From Chelonoidis abingdonii (lineage: Eukaryota; Chordata; Testudines; Testudinidae), in the NCBI RefSeq assembly GCF_003597395.2, contig NC_133770.1:97429320-97493319 (forward strand): a stretch of DNA of 64,000 nucleotides. The letters run 5' to 3'. A program made the translations under genes and the position numbers. Position 1 is the first letter of the stretch; the number at the start of each line of letters is the position of its first letter. Shown here piece after piece: positions 45,380-55,420 of this stretch. Under the pieces are notes generated by a model. The model was not told the origin of the DNA. It saw only the letters and a list, made by a program, of their open reading frames with translations, and ran no database searches.

Positions 45380-47470
45380 GGCATTGGAATTTAGTGAAGA
45401 ATGAACCCTTCCCTGCAGAATCTAAGCTTTTATTAAATATATATAAATCTTCCAAACATAAACCAGTGCAATGTTTTCTTTCTGAGTCTGCAAACCACCT
45501 GAAATAATAGCTGATGGGAACTCCCCATTCATCTAGATATGAGATTAACTCTAAAACCTAACAAGGGTGATTTAAATGTCACTCATTTCACTTCAGCTCC
45601 CTATATTGGGAGCATTCAGCTCATATGTTTACCTCATGATCCAAAGCTACATCCTACACTTTCTCAAGTACCAAAGGTACATTTCTTCCTGCCAAAGAAC
45701 AAACCACCAAACAAAGTAAAAAACCAGAACCTAAGGATTGTATGGAATTTAATTGCTCATATTGTTAAATCATGTATCTACAAAATCTTATTACTTAACC
45801 TTTATCCTTCTCCTTTCCCTGTTTATTTTCTCTCACTTTCAGTTGTTTTGTCACAGCTTACTGGTGCTAGGGTCAGACTGGATCACTGGTGGAGAATCAG
45901 GAATGGTGCTCGGAGTGAGTGGTAGATTGTGTGGGTATGTCTAGAGAGCTACACAGAACATATGTGCATAGACCACTACTTCAAGGTAGCTTGCTAGCTG
46001 GTGTGAGAGGAAGTGAATTGGATCCCAAAAGGGAGAGTTCAATTTAAGCACACATACCACTTTAATGGCTCCAGATTCCTAGCAAATTGCTGATTTGTCT
46101 CAATGGGTAATAGTATAACCCCCTCACTTACTTTTTGTTAGCTGTTATATTGACTGGAATTCATTACTTCCTTCATTTTTAATGTCTGATTTTATCAGCA
46201 GAGCCATTTTAGGAAGATTGCTGGTTTAGACTCACTCTTCATTTTATTAATCATTCTCCTGTCTAGTATTTATTCTACCCTGATGTATTTTCAAAGCCTC
46301 TTTTAGTCCTCATATGTCTTTAACCCCAGCATTACTTGGCTTTGGTCTTCTGACCCTATATTCCTTCCTTCAAACTTTAAGGCATTTGGATATTCTGTGC
46401 TTTTAGGAATTCTCTGTCATAATATTGATATGCATTTATAATTCACCTGTCCTGCTGTGAAGAAGGTAAACAAGGAAAAATGGTACATGTGCATAGGTTC
46501 CAATCTCACTTTCCCTGGACTAGAGCTCAAAGTATTTAATGTGAAAAGATGTATATGTGCATAATCTAGCATACTGCAATTTCTTGCACATCTAAGGTCA
46601 GTGTGTAGTCTAACAGTGTTCTGCCCTTTTGTTTATTTGGATGCACAAGTGTAATGATGCCATGTAGGAGAAGTGGACCCTGCTTTACTAGTAAACCTGT
46701 ATGAAGGCATGTGGATGTAATACTTACCTTGCACATTATATTAGAAAGTAACAAACACTGTGACAGCAATTTAAGTGGCATTATTCTGCTCCCTATAAAT
46801 ATGCCTGAGTTGTGAGAGGAAAAACTATAATACTATCCTAGGGAAAGAGAAGAGCTTTTCCCATAAATACTGTGGCTGCTGTTGCAGTAATGGGATATCA
46901 AACAGGCAAAATTGTATGTGTTGTCAATGGCTACAATATAATTTTATTGACTTACACTGTTTAAAGTGAAGACATGATGTTAAGCTTACATAGGGTGTCT
47001 CACTGCAGTAATTGCATACCAACTTAATTTTAGGGGGAAAAAAGAGAACATTTTAATATCCACATACGTTCCTGGGACAGCCTACATTTACATGTAGTGA
47101 TCATAGGTTTATGATTAAGTGCTCACATACTATGGTGATAAGAGCCATACAAGTACCTTGACAGATAGATGAAATGTTGTAAAGGGCATGAATGGATCCC
47201 ACCGGATCCCAGGACTGGATTAATTTAAATTTAGGAATTTGAATCTTTTGTAAAATGCAAGCAAACAGAAAAGGAAAAAATGTGCATAAGTTATTTGCTT
47301 TGCACTTCCCAAACCCACCTATGTTGCTTGTATTCTGCTTTTCTGTAGGCTCTTCCACATAGATACAAAGGTTTCTAAGAGGCTTGTTCTGCTAAATATA
47401 CCGCCCTGTTGGAGCTGTCTATTAGCTGGTGAGCTGGTCCTCTATTTTTGGGGCCAGGCACCGCCTATCT
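45380..47470. other. Gene-free DNA, nothing firmly recognised
   Basis: No gene. A 128-codon plus frame at 45539-45925 has no known motif. Near 47110-47165 there is MIR-like wording ('taagtgctcacatactatggtgataagagcc'). Confidence 0.5.
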
Positions 47471-47910
47471 CCCCAAGTGAAGGGAATGAATCCAGGAGTG
47501 TCACATGATGAGCACATATGAGTCAGAACCAGGCCTGCTGAGAGAGATAAAAGGGCAGCCTGATGCCAGTGAGGGTGAATTTAGGTAGAGACTTCAATGA
47601 ATCAGATAATTGTGTTGTACAGAAGAGCTCTTACTATCTCTGAGTTAGAGGGCCTGGGTGGTTTAAGCCTGCAGAGAGCAGTAGCCAGCTAAGAGAGATT
47701 GAGTGGGGAGGAAAGCCTCTGTGGGGTATAGGACTAAGAATCCTGCACTGAAGGTTATGACCCAGCTCAGAAGGCAGGGGTAAAGATGTGCTATTGTGAG
47801 CTTTGCATTGAAAGAAGAGAGAAACAACTGCAGTGTGAAGGCTGATTTCCTAGGGAGCAAGGAGAAACTGAGGGAATAGCAGGGCCTGAAACAAGACTGG
47901 GTAAACCTTG
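47471..47910. repeat. Possible LTR-like repeat, weak
   Basis: A purine-rich stretch containing a TATA-like 'gagataaaagggcagcctg' near 47540, followed by 'gcagagagcagtagccagc' and 'gaaggcaggggtaaag'. The layout resembles the R/U5 side of a reptilian LTR, but I see no TG..CA ends or target duplication. Confidence 0.25.
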
Positions 47911-48467
47911 CTACTTTTGCTGTTTGCATTGCTATATTCCTCTTCTTCTGAAGTAGTTAATGCCCTTTCAAAACATTAACCCCCAGAGCCATCCTATGAC
48001 TAGCTATTGTAAGCAGAACTGTAAAGAATACTTGCAACAAAATCACAATAGTTAAAGCAGCTGATGCTCACTTGCTCCTGGATTTCATTAAGAGCCCAAA
48101 CATTGACCTTGGCTTACTAAATGAACCTGTGCTGTGTATTGTGGTTTCAGCCAGCCTCATGTCTCCCATTGCTCTGCCTAGCGGCTAAGGAGTTCTCCTT
48201 GCCTCTTCTCCAGGGGCCTTGCAGAGAGAACAGCCAGGCTAATGCTTCTGGGATTTCTGTAGGATTTTGGATAGCTTTTCTACTCATTCTTTTTCTTTGT
48301 TAAACTTTTTATTAAGGTGAAGTTACAATGAAATGTGAATATACTACATTGAATGTTACTCAGTCAGAATCAGGTTAATAGTCAGACACCTGGCTAAAGA
48401 TTCTGGCTTGCTGGGTGGGAAGTCTCCTCTGAGTACTCTAAAAAGGGTGACCAAATTTCTAAATTCC
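47911..48467. other. Gene-free DNA, nothing recognised
   Basis: Unique sequence. No gene or bounded repeat. Confidence 0.5.
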
Positions 48468-48479
48468 TATCCTCTTTTT

Positions 48480-48610
48480 TCAGAATAGCAGCTGTATTAG
48501 TCTGTATCCGTAAAAAGAACAAGAGTACTTGTGGCACCTTAGAGACTAACGAAAGTTTATGCTCAAATAAATTTGTTAGTCTCTAAGGTGCCACAAGTAC
48601 TCCTGTTCTT
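48480..48610 (+). mobile_element. PLE tail insertion forming a 36-bp hairpin
   Basis: The target duplication TATCCTCTTTTT (up to 12 bp; 48468-48479 and 48611-48622) bounds a 131-bp insert made only of PLE tail. The left part (48480-48550) is an inverted tail. The right part (48551-48610) is a direct tail starting exactly at GAAAG of the hammerhead motif. Positions 48515-48550 and 48575-48610 are complementary over 36 bp with one mismatch, around a 24-nt loop. It has no coding sequence. Confidence 0.88.
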
Positions 48611-48622
48611 TATCCTCTTTTT

Positions 48623-50662
48623 GGTGCTTCTCTTGTGTATGTACTTGGTGTATACATTACAAGGCCCGTCTGTATTTTACTGTACCACAACTCTATAGAA
48701 AAAGGAACACCATTATTCCAATAATGTCCAATACAAAGTATTGCTGCTAACAATAAAAAATAAATTCATGTGTCATTCTGTTTAAAAGGTAGATCCTTTA
48801 CTGGAGTATTAAGGAAGCAGGTCAACAGATCTCTAGGAAGCCAGCATTTTGCCACAAAATTAATCTCTTTAATAATTTCCTACCAAAATCATCTAATTCT
48901 GGGATCCAGCCACCACATATGCAAGTATGTTTCTCTTTCTCTGCAACACCTCCAGCAGAATGCTTCCTTAGGAGCCAAAATATGCCATCTATACAGTAAT
49001 TTATAAAATGAAATTTCTTTGAGTGACTCAGATTGAAGAGAGAGATCCCTTTTCACATATAGACTCCCACTCATCCAGATAAATTTATTTATCCAGCTCT
49101 CTTGTCCCATCTTTTCATCGGGGTGGTTTTCTTTTCAACATCTTTTACAGTCAAAATTGTATATCTCTTAGAAATTAAACCTTTTGTTCCAACTTGCTCC
49201 TGGGTCAACTCCTTATTGGTTTAGATAGAGCCATATCTGGATTTCACAATAAGGTGTTTGATTTGTAAATATTGACAATATAGCATATTTATTTTATTTA
49301 CATACTTCTTGGCATGATTTCAAATCAGGATCAGGGAACAGCTGTTTGAACTGAGTAATCTCTGCTGTTACCCAGAGTGACTAGTCACTGATAGTTTCTA
49401 GGGATAAATTGCTGATTATTAATGAAAGTAGCTAAGGGGAAGGGCCTCAGCAACAGGAATTTAGAAGAATTGTCCAAAGCTGCTAAGAGGTCTGGAGGAA
49501 TGAATGGCTTCTTCTTTTTGGTGATGTTAATTTCTTTGTAGCCCAACAATTACTATGAATAACTATATTTGGGACTCCAGTCTTCAAATTTTACTTAGAG
49601 TTTGCCTGGGCTATTGTTAAGTCAACTGATCACATCTTTTAATTGTGATGAATGACATTCATTCCTTTTTTATATTTTGGGGGTGCAAACAGCCAGGCAA
49701 ATCTTCTGCCTCCCTAATTCTTTTGGGGGGTCTTCAAGTTGAGAGATTGGAGGCCTATTGTTGGAACCTAAGAAATGCCCCATTAGTGAGGTTTTCCAAG
49801 TAACTGCAAAGGCCTCAAACTCTGTTTACTTCTTTGCTGACTCCTGATGGTGGCTGACATTTGTCCCTTCTATGGCATTTTTTAAGACCTATCCGGTAAT
49901 AAGTTAAAAGATGAGAGAGATTGATTTATGTTGTCAAGATTAAGTTGACTAAATGTGCTTAGGTGGTCTGATTGCTCAATAAGTGAGGATATAACCATCT
50001 ACTGAAATCTGAAGCAGGTAAATGTGGATGGAGAGGAATTTCTTAGGATGGCATAAGCAATAAGTGGCAGTAACGGGATAAAATTAAGAAAGGAAAATGT
50101 ATGAAAAATATAACGAAAAATTTTCTAATAATGAGATCTCAGAATTTTTAGAGATCATTGTATTGGATTCTTAAAGCCAGATGAGACAAAGCACTAGAAG
50201 ATGTAGAGTAGAAAAGAATCTTGCATAGGCCTCTGTTGAGATGGACTGGGTAATCTTATAGGTTCCTATCCCTATATTCAAAGTATCAAAATCAGCACCT
50301 TTTGCATCACTCTATTATCCCATTTTACAGATTGCAGCACTCTGAAGTAATTTCAGGTATTTCTTTATTCATTTTGTGTAAGCTGCTGTGTCCAGATGCA
50401 TGGATTTTACAGGGGTATTGGTGCTATTTTGTGTAACCCTGCATGTTGCAAAAACAATATCTTGTAAAGTATTTTTAGGGTACTATTTTGTGGGAATAAA
50501 GATTTCTATTTATAGTTTGAAAACCATATCTGCTTAGTAAAAATGGACTCTGAAGCCTAGTGCTCATGTTGACTAGGTTGGAAAAATAATTTTTAAGAGA
50601 CTAATGTTTATGAAATTTGATATGGACTTGCATTTATTAAAGTAACTAAAACCAGACCTCAT
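48623..50662. other. Gene-free DNA, nothing recognised
   Basis: About 2 kb of unique AT-rich sequence without gene or bounded repeat. Confidence 0.5.
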
Positions 50663-50665
50663 TTA

Positions 50666-50735
50666 GGGCTTGGTCCTTCACCATCAAAGTCAATGGGAGT
50701 TTTGCCATTGATTCAATAGTTGCAAGATCAGGTCC
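50666..50735. repeat. 70-bp palindromic MITE with TTA duplication
   Basis: It begins GGGCTTGGTCCTTCA and ends TGCAAGATCAGGTCC. TTA lies at both sides (50663-50665 and 50736-50738). The middle 'caatgggagttttgccattg' is a short stem-loop. It looks like a shortened relative of the 122-bp family. Confidence 0.65.
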
Positions 50736-50781
50736 TTAGCCTAGATTGTTGGTCACCATGCAGAGTTGGCTGCCAAACCTT

Positions 50782-50853
50782 GGGCTGATCCTGCTCCTAT
50801 CAATGTAGATGGCAATATTCCAAATTGACTTAAATGGGAACAGGATCAGGCCC
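50782..50853. repeat. 72-bp palindromic MITE
   Basis: The left end GGGCTGATCCTGCTCC and the reverse complement of the right end, GGCCTGATCCTGTTCCC, pair closely. The centre 'ttgacttaaatggga' matches the family pattern 'ttgacttcaatggga'. It lies 46 bp from the previous copy. Confidence 0.6.
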
Positions 50854-51172
50854 CTTGTTTTTTAAAAATAGGTTTATAATACAAAGGGCAATATCAGAAT
50901 CTTCAGAAAGATTTTTCTGCAGTTTCAAACAGAAGGAACTCAAAGGCGTTTGTCACTTTGTGTTCTCTAAGGACAGTGGTGCTAGTTTCTCTTTAAGGCT
51001 GAAATTGAACAATCCAGCAACATTCACCAGTTTGAAAGAACAAAAGCAAGCAACAAAAAACAACACTGGAATGGCACACTTTTGCTTTGATCAGATATTA
51101 ACCATCCCTCTTAAAATATTTTGTTTAGGTGGGCTTTCCTGAAGGAACAATAGCAAAACAGTGACCAATAAT

Positions 51173-51372
51173 TAGAGCCTTGCATGGTTAAAAAAAATTT
51201 ATTGGCATCTCATCCACAAAAATGGTCTGCAGATGTGGATATCTGCAGATATAAAGCAGATATCCACAGAATTGCAGGGCGCTAGCTATAAAATTTGAAT
51301 CTACATCCATCTGTAATCCGCAAAAATGGTCAACAGATATAAAGCAGATATCTGCAGATATGCAGGGCTCTG
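51173..51372. mobile_element. 200-bp hAT-type MITE rich in internal palindromes
   Basis: The ends TAGAGCCTTGCATGG and TATGCAGGGCTCTG are inverted repeats. The perfect 8-bp duplication CCAATAAT flanks them (51165-51172 and 51373-51380). Inside, 'gatatctgcagatataaagc' and 'gcagatatctgcagatatgc' recur together with 'ccacaaaaatggtctgcag' and 'ccgcaaaaatggtcaacag'. The left and right halves are thus related, as if from an internal duplication. The minus-strand frame of 111 codons over it is not a gene. Confidence 0.9.
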
Positions 51373-51380
51373 CCAATAAT

Positions 51381-51721
51381 TGTCTTTTTTTATTAGTGCA
51401 CAGTATGGAATAGTATTGTGTGTAGGAAAATACTGGTATACCTGAGAAATGACTTGCTCTTTGCTTAATAATAATCCAGTCACTGTAATTACCTCTAAAA
51501 ATGATTAGTGAATGAGTGCACAAGCTCTTTTAATGTTGTAAAGCATTCAACAACATTGTACACTGCTTTGTATTAAAATGCTCCTGTAAGCCTGCTGAAA
51601 AGGATTGCTACTTTGTGATATTTGACATAACACACTTGACACAATAAGCAAGACATCTTGAGAATTTGCAGCTCTACCTGCAGCTTTTGATGGATTAACA
51701 CCCATTCCAAAAAGCATGAAG
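51381..51721. other. Gene-free DNA, nothing recognised
   Basis: A short unique spacer upstream of the CR1 copy. Confidence 0.5.
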
Positions 51722-51950
51722 CACATAAGAACATAAGAACGGCCATACTGGGTCAGATCAAAAATCCATCAAACCCAGTATCCTGTTCTCTGACAGTGAC
51801 CAATGGCAGATGCCCCAAAGGGAATGAACAGGCAGGTTATTATCAAGTGATCCATGCCCTCTCACCCAATCCCAGCTTCTGGTAAACAGAGGCTAGGGAC
51901 ACCATTGCTGCCCATCCTGGCTAATAGCCATTGATGCATCTATCTTTCAT
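51722..51950 (-). mobile_element. CR1 LINE, 3' end (part 1 of a split copy)
   Basis: The minus strand ends with a doubled 'ttcttatgt' motif at 51722-51740, typical of this CR1 subfamily. The plus strand shows 'acggccatactgggtcagatc', 'cagtatcctgttctc' and 'ggctaatagccattgatgc'. At 51950 the CR1 stops inside its 3' UTR because a PLE has inserted. It resumes after the gap at 52972. Confidence 0.9.
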
Positions 51951-52071
51951 AAAAGCAGCAAAGAATCCTGTGGCACCTTATAGACTAACAGACATTTTGG
52001 AGCATAAGCTTTCGTGGGTGAATACCCACTTCGTCGGATGCATGTAGTGGAAATTTCCAGGGGCAGGTATA
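51951..52071 (-). mobile_element. PLE 3' tail inserted into CR1
   Basis: On the minus strand this is 3' UTR ('tatacctgcccctggaaattt'), a hammerhead-like motif and the tail 'tctgttagtctataaggtgcc' ending at 'gctgctttta'. The last ~30 bases of the tail seen in other copies are missing. The rest of the element is in the assembly gap, so its length and target duplication are unknown. Confidence 0.85.
52002..52043 (-). ncRNA. Hammerhead-ribozyme-like motif, point-mutated copy
   Basis: Read on the minus strand: GCAT, CCGACGA (consensus CTGATGA), extra A, stem II GTGGGT/ACCCAC with loop ATTC, GAAA, GCTT, ATGC. Position 7 of the core is freely variable in hammerheads, but the U4-to-C change should abolish cleavage. 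Stem I and stem II are intact. Confidence 0.65.
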
Positions 52072-52971
52072 NNNNNNNNNNNNNNNNNNNNNNNNNNNNN
52101 NNNNNNNNNNNNNNNNNNNNNNNNNNNNNNNNNNNNNNNNNNNNNNNNNNNNNNNNNNNNNNNNNNNNNNNNNNNNNNNNNNNNNNNNNNNNNNNNNNNN
52201 NNNNNNNNNNNNNNNNNNNNNNNNNNNNNNNNNNNNNNNNNNNNNNNNNNNNNNNNNNNNNNNNNNNNNNNNNNNNNNNNNNNNNNNNNNNNNNNNNNNN
52301 NNNNNNNNNNNNNNNNNNNNNNNNNNNNNNNNNNNNNNNNNNNNNNNNNNNNNNNNNNNNNNNNNNNNNNNNNNNNNNNNNNNNNNNNNNNNNNNNNNNN
52401 NNNNNNNNNNNNNNNNNNNNNNNNNNNNNNNNNNNNNNNNNNNNNNNNNNNNNNNNNNNNNNNNNNNNNNNNNNNNNNNNNNNNNNNNNNNNNNNNNNNN
52501 NNNNNNNNNNNNNNNNNNNNNNNNNNNNNNNNNNNNNNNNNNNNNNNNNNNNNNNNNNNNNNNNNNNNNNNNNNNNNNNNNNNNNNNNNNNNNNNNNNNN
52601 NNNNNNNNNNNNNNNNNNNNNNNNNNNNNNNNNNNNNNNNNNNNNNNNNNNNNNNNNNNNNNNNNNNNNNNNNNNNNNNNNNNNNNNNNNNNNNNNNNNN
52701 NNNNNNNNNNNNNNNNNNNNNNNNNNNNNNNNNNNNNNNNNNNNNNNNNNNNNNNNNNNNNNNNNNNNNNNNNNNNNNNNNNNNNNNNNNNNNNNNNNNN
52801 NNNNNNNNNNNNNNNNNNNNNNNNNNNNNNNNNNNNNNNNNNNNNNNNNNNNNNNNNNNNNNNNNNNNNNNNNNNNNNNNNNNNNNNNNNNNNNNNNNNN
52901 NNNNNNNNNNNNNNNNNNNNNNNNNNNNNNNNNNNNNNNNNNNNNNNNNNNNNNNNNNNNNNNNNNNNNNN
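52072..52971. other. Assembly gap, 900 N
   Basis: A run of 900 unknown bases covering the remainder of the inserted PLE and part of the CR1 copy. The 340-codon frames across it on both strands are artefacts. Confidence 1.
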
Positions 52972-53732
52972 ACTTCCTTATTTACTTTCTCTATACAACT
53001 CATGATTTTATAGACCTCTATCGTATCCCCCCTTAGTCATCTCTTTTCTGAGCTGAAAAGTCCCAGTCTTATTAATCTCTCCTCATACAGAAGCTGTTCT
53101 ATACCCCTAATCATTTTTGTTGCTCTTTTCTGAACCTTTTCCAAATCCAATATATCTTTATTGAGATGGAGTGACCACATCTGCATGCAGTATTCACTGT
53201 GTGGGCGTACCATGGATTTATATAGAGGCAATATGATATTTTCTGTCTAATTATCTATCCCTTTCTTGATGATTCCCAACATTCTGTTTGCTTTTTTGTC
53301 TGCCGCTGCACATGGAGTGGATGTTTTCAGAGAAATATCCACAATGACTCCAAGATCACTTTCTTGAGTGGTAACAGCTAACTTAGACCCAATCATTGTA
53401 TATTTATAGTTAGGATTATGTTTTCCAATGTGCATTACTTTGCATTTATCAACATTAAATTTCATCTGCCATTTTGTTGCCCAGTCACCCAGTTTTGTGA
53501 GATCCTTTCATAGCTCTTTGCAGTCTGCCTGGGACTTAACTGTCACGAGTAGTTTTGTATCATCTGCAAATTTTATCACCTCACTGTTTACTCCTTTTTT
53601 CCAGATCGTTTATGAATATGTTAAATAGGACTGGGCCCAGTACAGAGTCCCGGGGGACACCACTATTTACCTCTCTCCATTCTGAAAACTGACCATTTAT
53701 TCCTACCCTTTGTTTCCTATCACAATGAGCCT
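52972..53732 (-). pseudogene. CR1 LINE ORF2, C-terminal remnant (part 2 of a split copy)
   Basis: On the minus strand two frames show the C-terminal part of the CR1 reverse transcriptase ORF. At 53247-53465, MKFNVDKCKVMHIGKHNPNY and TTQESDLGVIVD. At 53037-53231, KSMVRPHSEYCMQMWSLHL, then LEKVQKRATKMI and EERLIRLGLFS. These are the standard CR1 thumb and connection motifs (K-C-x-x-M-H-x-G; YCxQxWSP; LExVQRRATKMI). A frameshift and stops separate the two parts, so no full enzyme can be made. 5' truncation lies at about 53732. Confidence 0.92.
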
Positions 53733-53806
53733 AAACTTCTTAAACAAAAGCAAGTGCCCTTGCAGATGATTTGGTCACCCCTATAAAGTTGCACTACAGG
53801 TAAATG
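53733..53806. other. Gene-free spacer
   Basis: 74 bp of unique sequence between CR1 and the next MITE. Confidence 0.5.
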
Positions 53807-53998
53807 TACACCTCTACCCCGATATAACGCTGTCCTCGGGAGCCAAAAAATGTTATCGTGTTATAGCTGAAACCGCGTTATATCGAACTTGCTTTGATCT
53901 GCCAGGGTGCGCAGCCCTGCCCCCCCAGAGCATTGCTTTACCATGTTATATCCGAATTTGTGTTATATCGTGTCACATTATATCAGGGTAGAGGTGTA
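53807..53998. mobile_element. 192-bp MITE, Tc/mariner (Tigger-like)
   Basis: The left end TACACCTCTACCCCGATATA and the reverse complement of the right end, TACACCTCTACCCTGATATA, match at 19 of 20 positions. The outermost TA on each side fits a TA target duplication. The interior repeats 'gttata' words ('gtgttatagctg', 'gcgttatatcg') and is non-coding. Superfamily assignment from the TA and the 'gatataacg' ends is tentative. Confidence 0.85.
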
Positions 53999-55195
53999 TA
54001 TTAAATTCAATTAAATAAATATTTAATTATGAATTAATATTTTGAGATAGGAAAAGGAAACTGTGGAATCCAACTGTTGATATAGACCTGCTACCAAGAA
54101 AAGTTACCCCGAACACCAACTACAAAGATTTTTTAAAAAACAAATAAATAAAAGTTTCACACATTTTATAAATGGGAAAGGCTTAGAAATACAAAAAGAA
54201 TGGTGTTATTGCTTTGCAGTATTTGTTGCAGTATTAAGTGTGTTTAGCAGTTCTAAGCAGGTTTTGGTGTCAGACATGAGACCCAGCATAGAAGAAAAGA
54301 TTTGGAATGCTCATTCCTAAGCAAACTGAAGTAAAAGTGGTGCCTTTTGTCTTTGAACATGGAAATGTGTGTGGCTGTGAAATCAGATGAAGATTTCAGT
54401 CTCATACTTCCACAAAGAGACATTGTTCTGGTATAATTTACTGTAAAGAGGGTGAGTATAGAAAAGGAAATGAAAAAGTGTAGGTTTGTGCTTCTCCACT
54501 AGCTGCAGAGGGTTAGGAAGGGCAACTTTATGAGAGCAATGCCTTTCAGTATTTCCCCTGTGACTTCTGCATTGCGTATTAGTATAGTGAGACGTGCAGG
54601 TTGAGACAGACTAAGAGCAGCTTCCAAGAGAAGACAACTTATTTAATCACATCAACAGTACTAAATGCCAGAGTTGGGCCTGAGTTCCAAAACTGGGATT
54701 CAAATTTCAAAGTCCTCCACAGGTGGGATGAGTAGATCCATGCCTTTTCACACATTATTGACTGAGAAACCAGCTGTAAAACTTGGATTTGGATTTGGAT
54801 TCTTGAACAGTTTTTGGATAGGGTGTTTTGGTTAAGGCCTGATTGTCTATATAAAAATGAGTTGAGTAGGTCCTGCTTGCATATGATTTTTGAGTCATGC
54901 ACAAGAACAGCAAAAGCAGCTTCAAACATGATTTGGATTGGGGTGTGAATTGTTTGCAAAAGCAGTGTTCACACCTGGGTAGTACTAAATAATAAAGTTG
55001 GTTGGCTTTTGTTTTGACAAATCATGTTGTTGAATAACGCTGATTCATCAAAACCAAAATATTTTGTAGAAACAGAATATTGGTTTCAACAAAACTTTTG
55101 TTGGGTAGATTTCTCTAGTCCAAGGGAATTTCTGGTCAAAAACAGAGAGGGACACTTCCCTTCCCCAGCACCGGAATAACCAAAAACTTGGTTAG
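53999..55195. other. Gene-free DNA, nothing recognised
   Basis: AT-rich unique DNA. The 106-codon minus frame at 54639-54959 has no known motif. Confidence 0.5.
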
Positions 55196-55420
55196 TGTAC
55201 TCACCTGGGATTCAAAGCAGAGACTTGGTGAACCTGGGTGTCCCACATCTTGGATGAGTGCCCTAACCGCTGGGTTATTGAGGGAGTTTCTCTGTCTGTC
55301 TCTGGTAAGATGAATATTGAATTATTTATACCAAGTGGAAGAGCAGGAAACACTGAGTGAGAGAGATTGAGTCAGATCTAGGACTTGAACCTGAGGTATT
55401 GGCTGTTCTGCGGTGGGGCT
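55196..55420 (-). repeat. tRNA-like (SINE-type) fragment
   Basis: The minus strand shows a good B-box, GGTTCAAGTCC (55381-55391), in 'ctcaggttcaagtcctag'. Further along is a tRNA-like 'cagcggttagggcactcatcc' with a weaker B-box-like 'ggttcaccaag'. These look like the head of a tRNA-derived repeat in which two similar half-units face each other. Boundaries are uncertain. Confidence 0.35.

Noticed and set aside
44541..53036. Frames of 160-341 codons spanning runs of N
   Set aside because: They consist mostly of unknown residues across assembly gaps.
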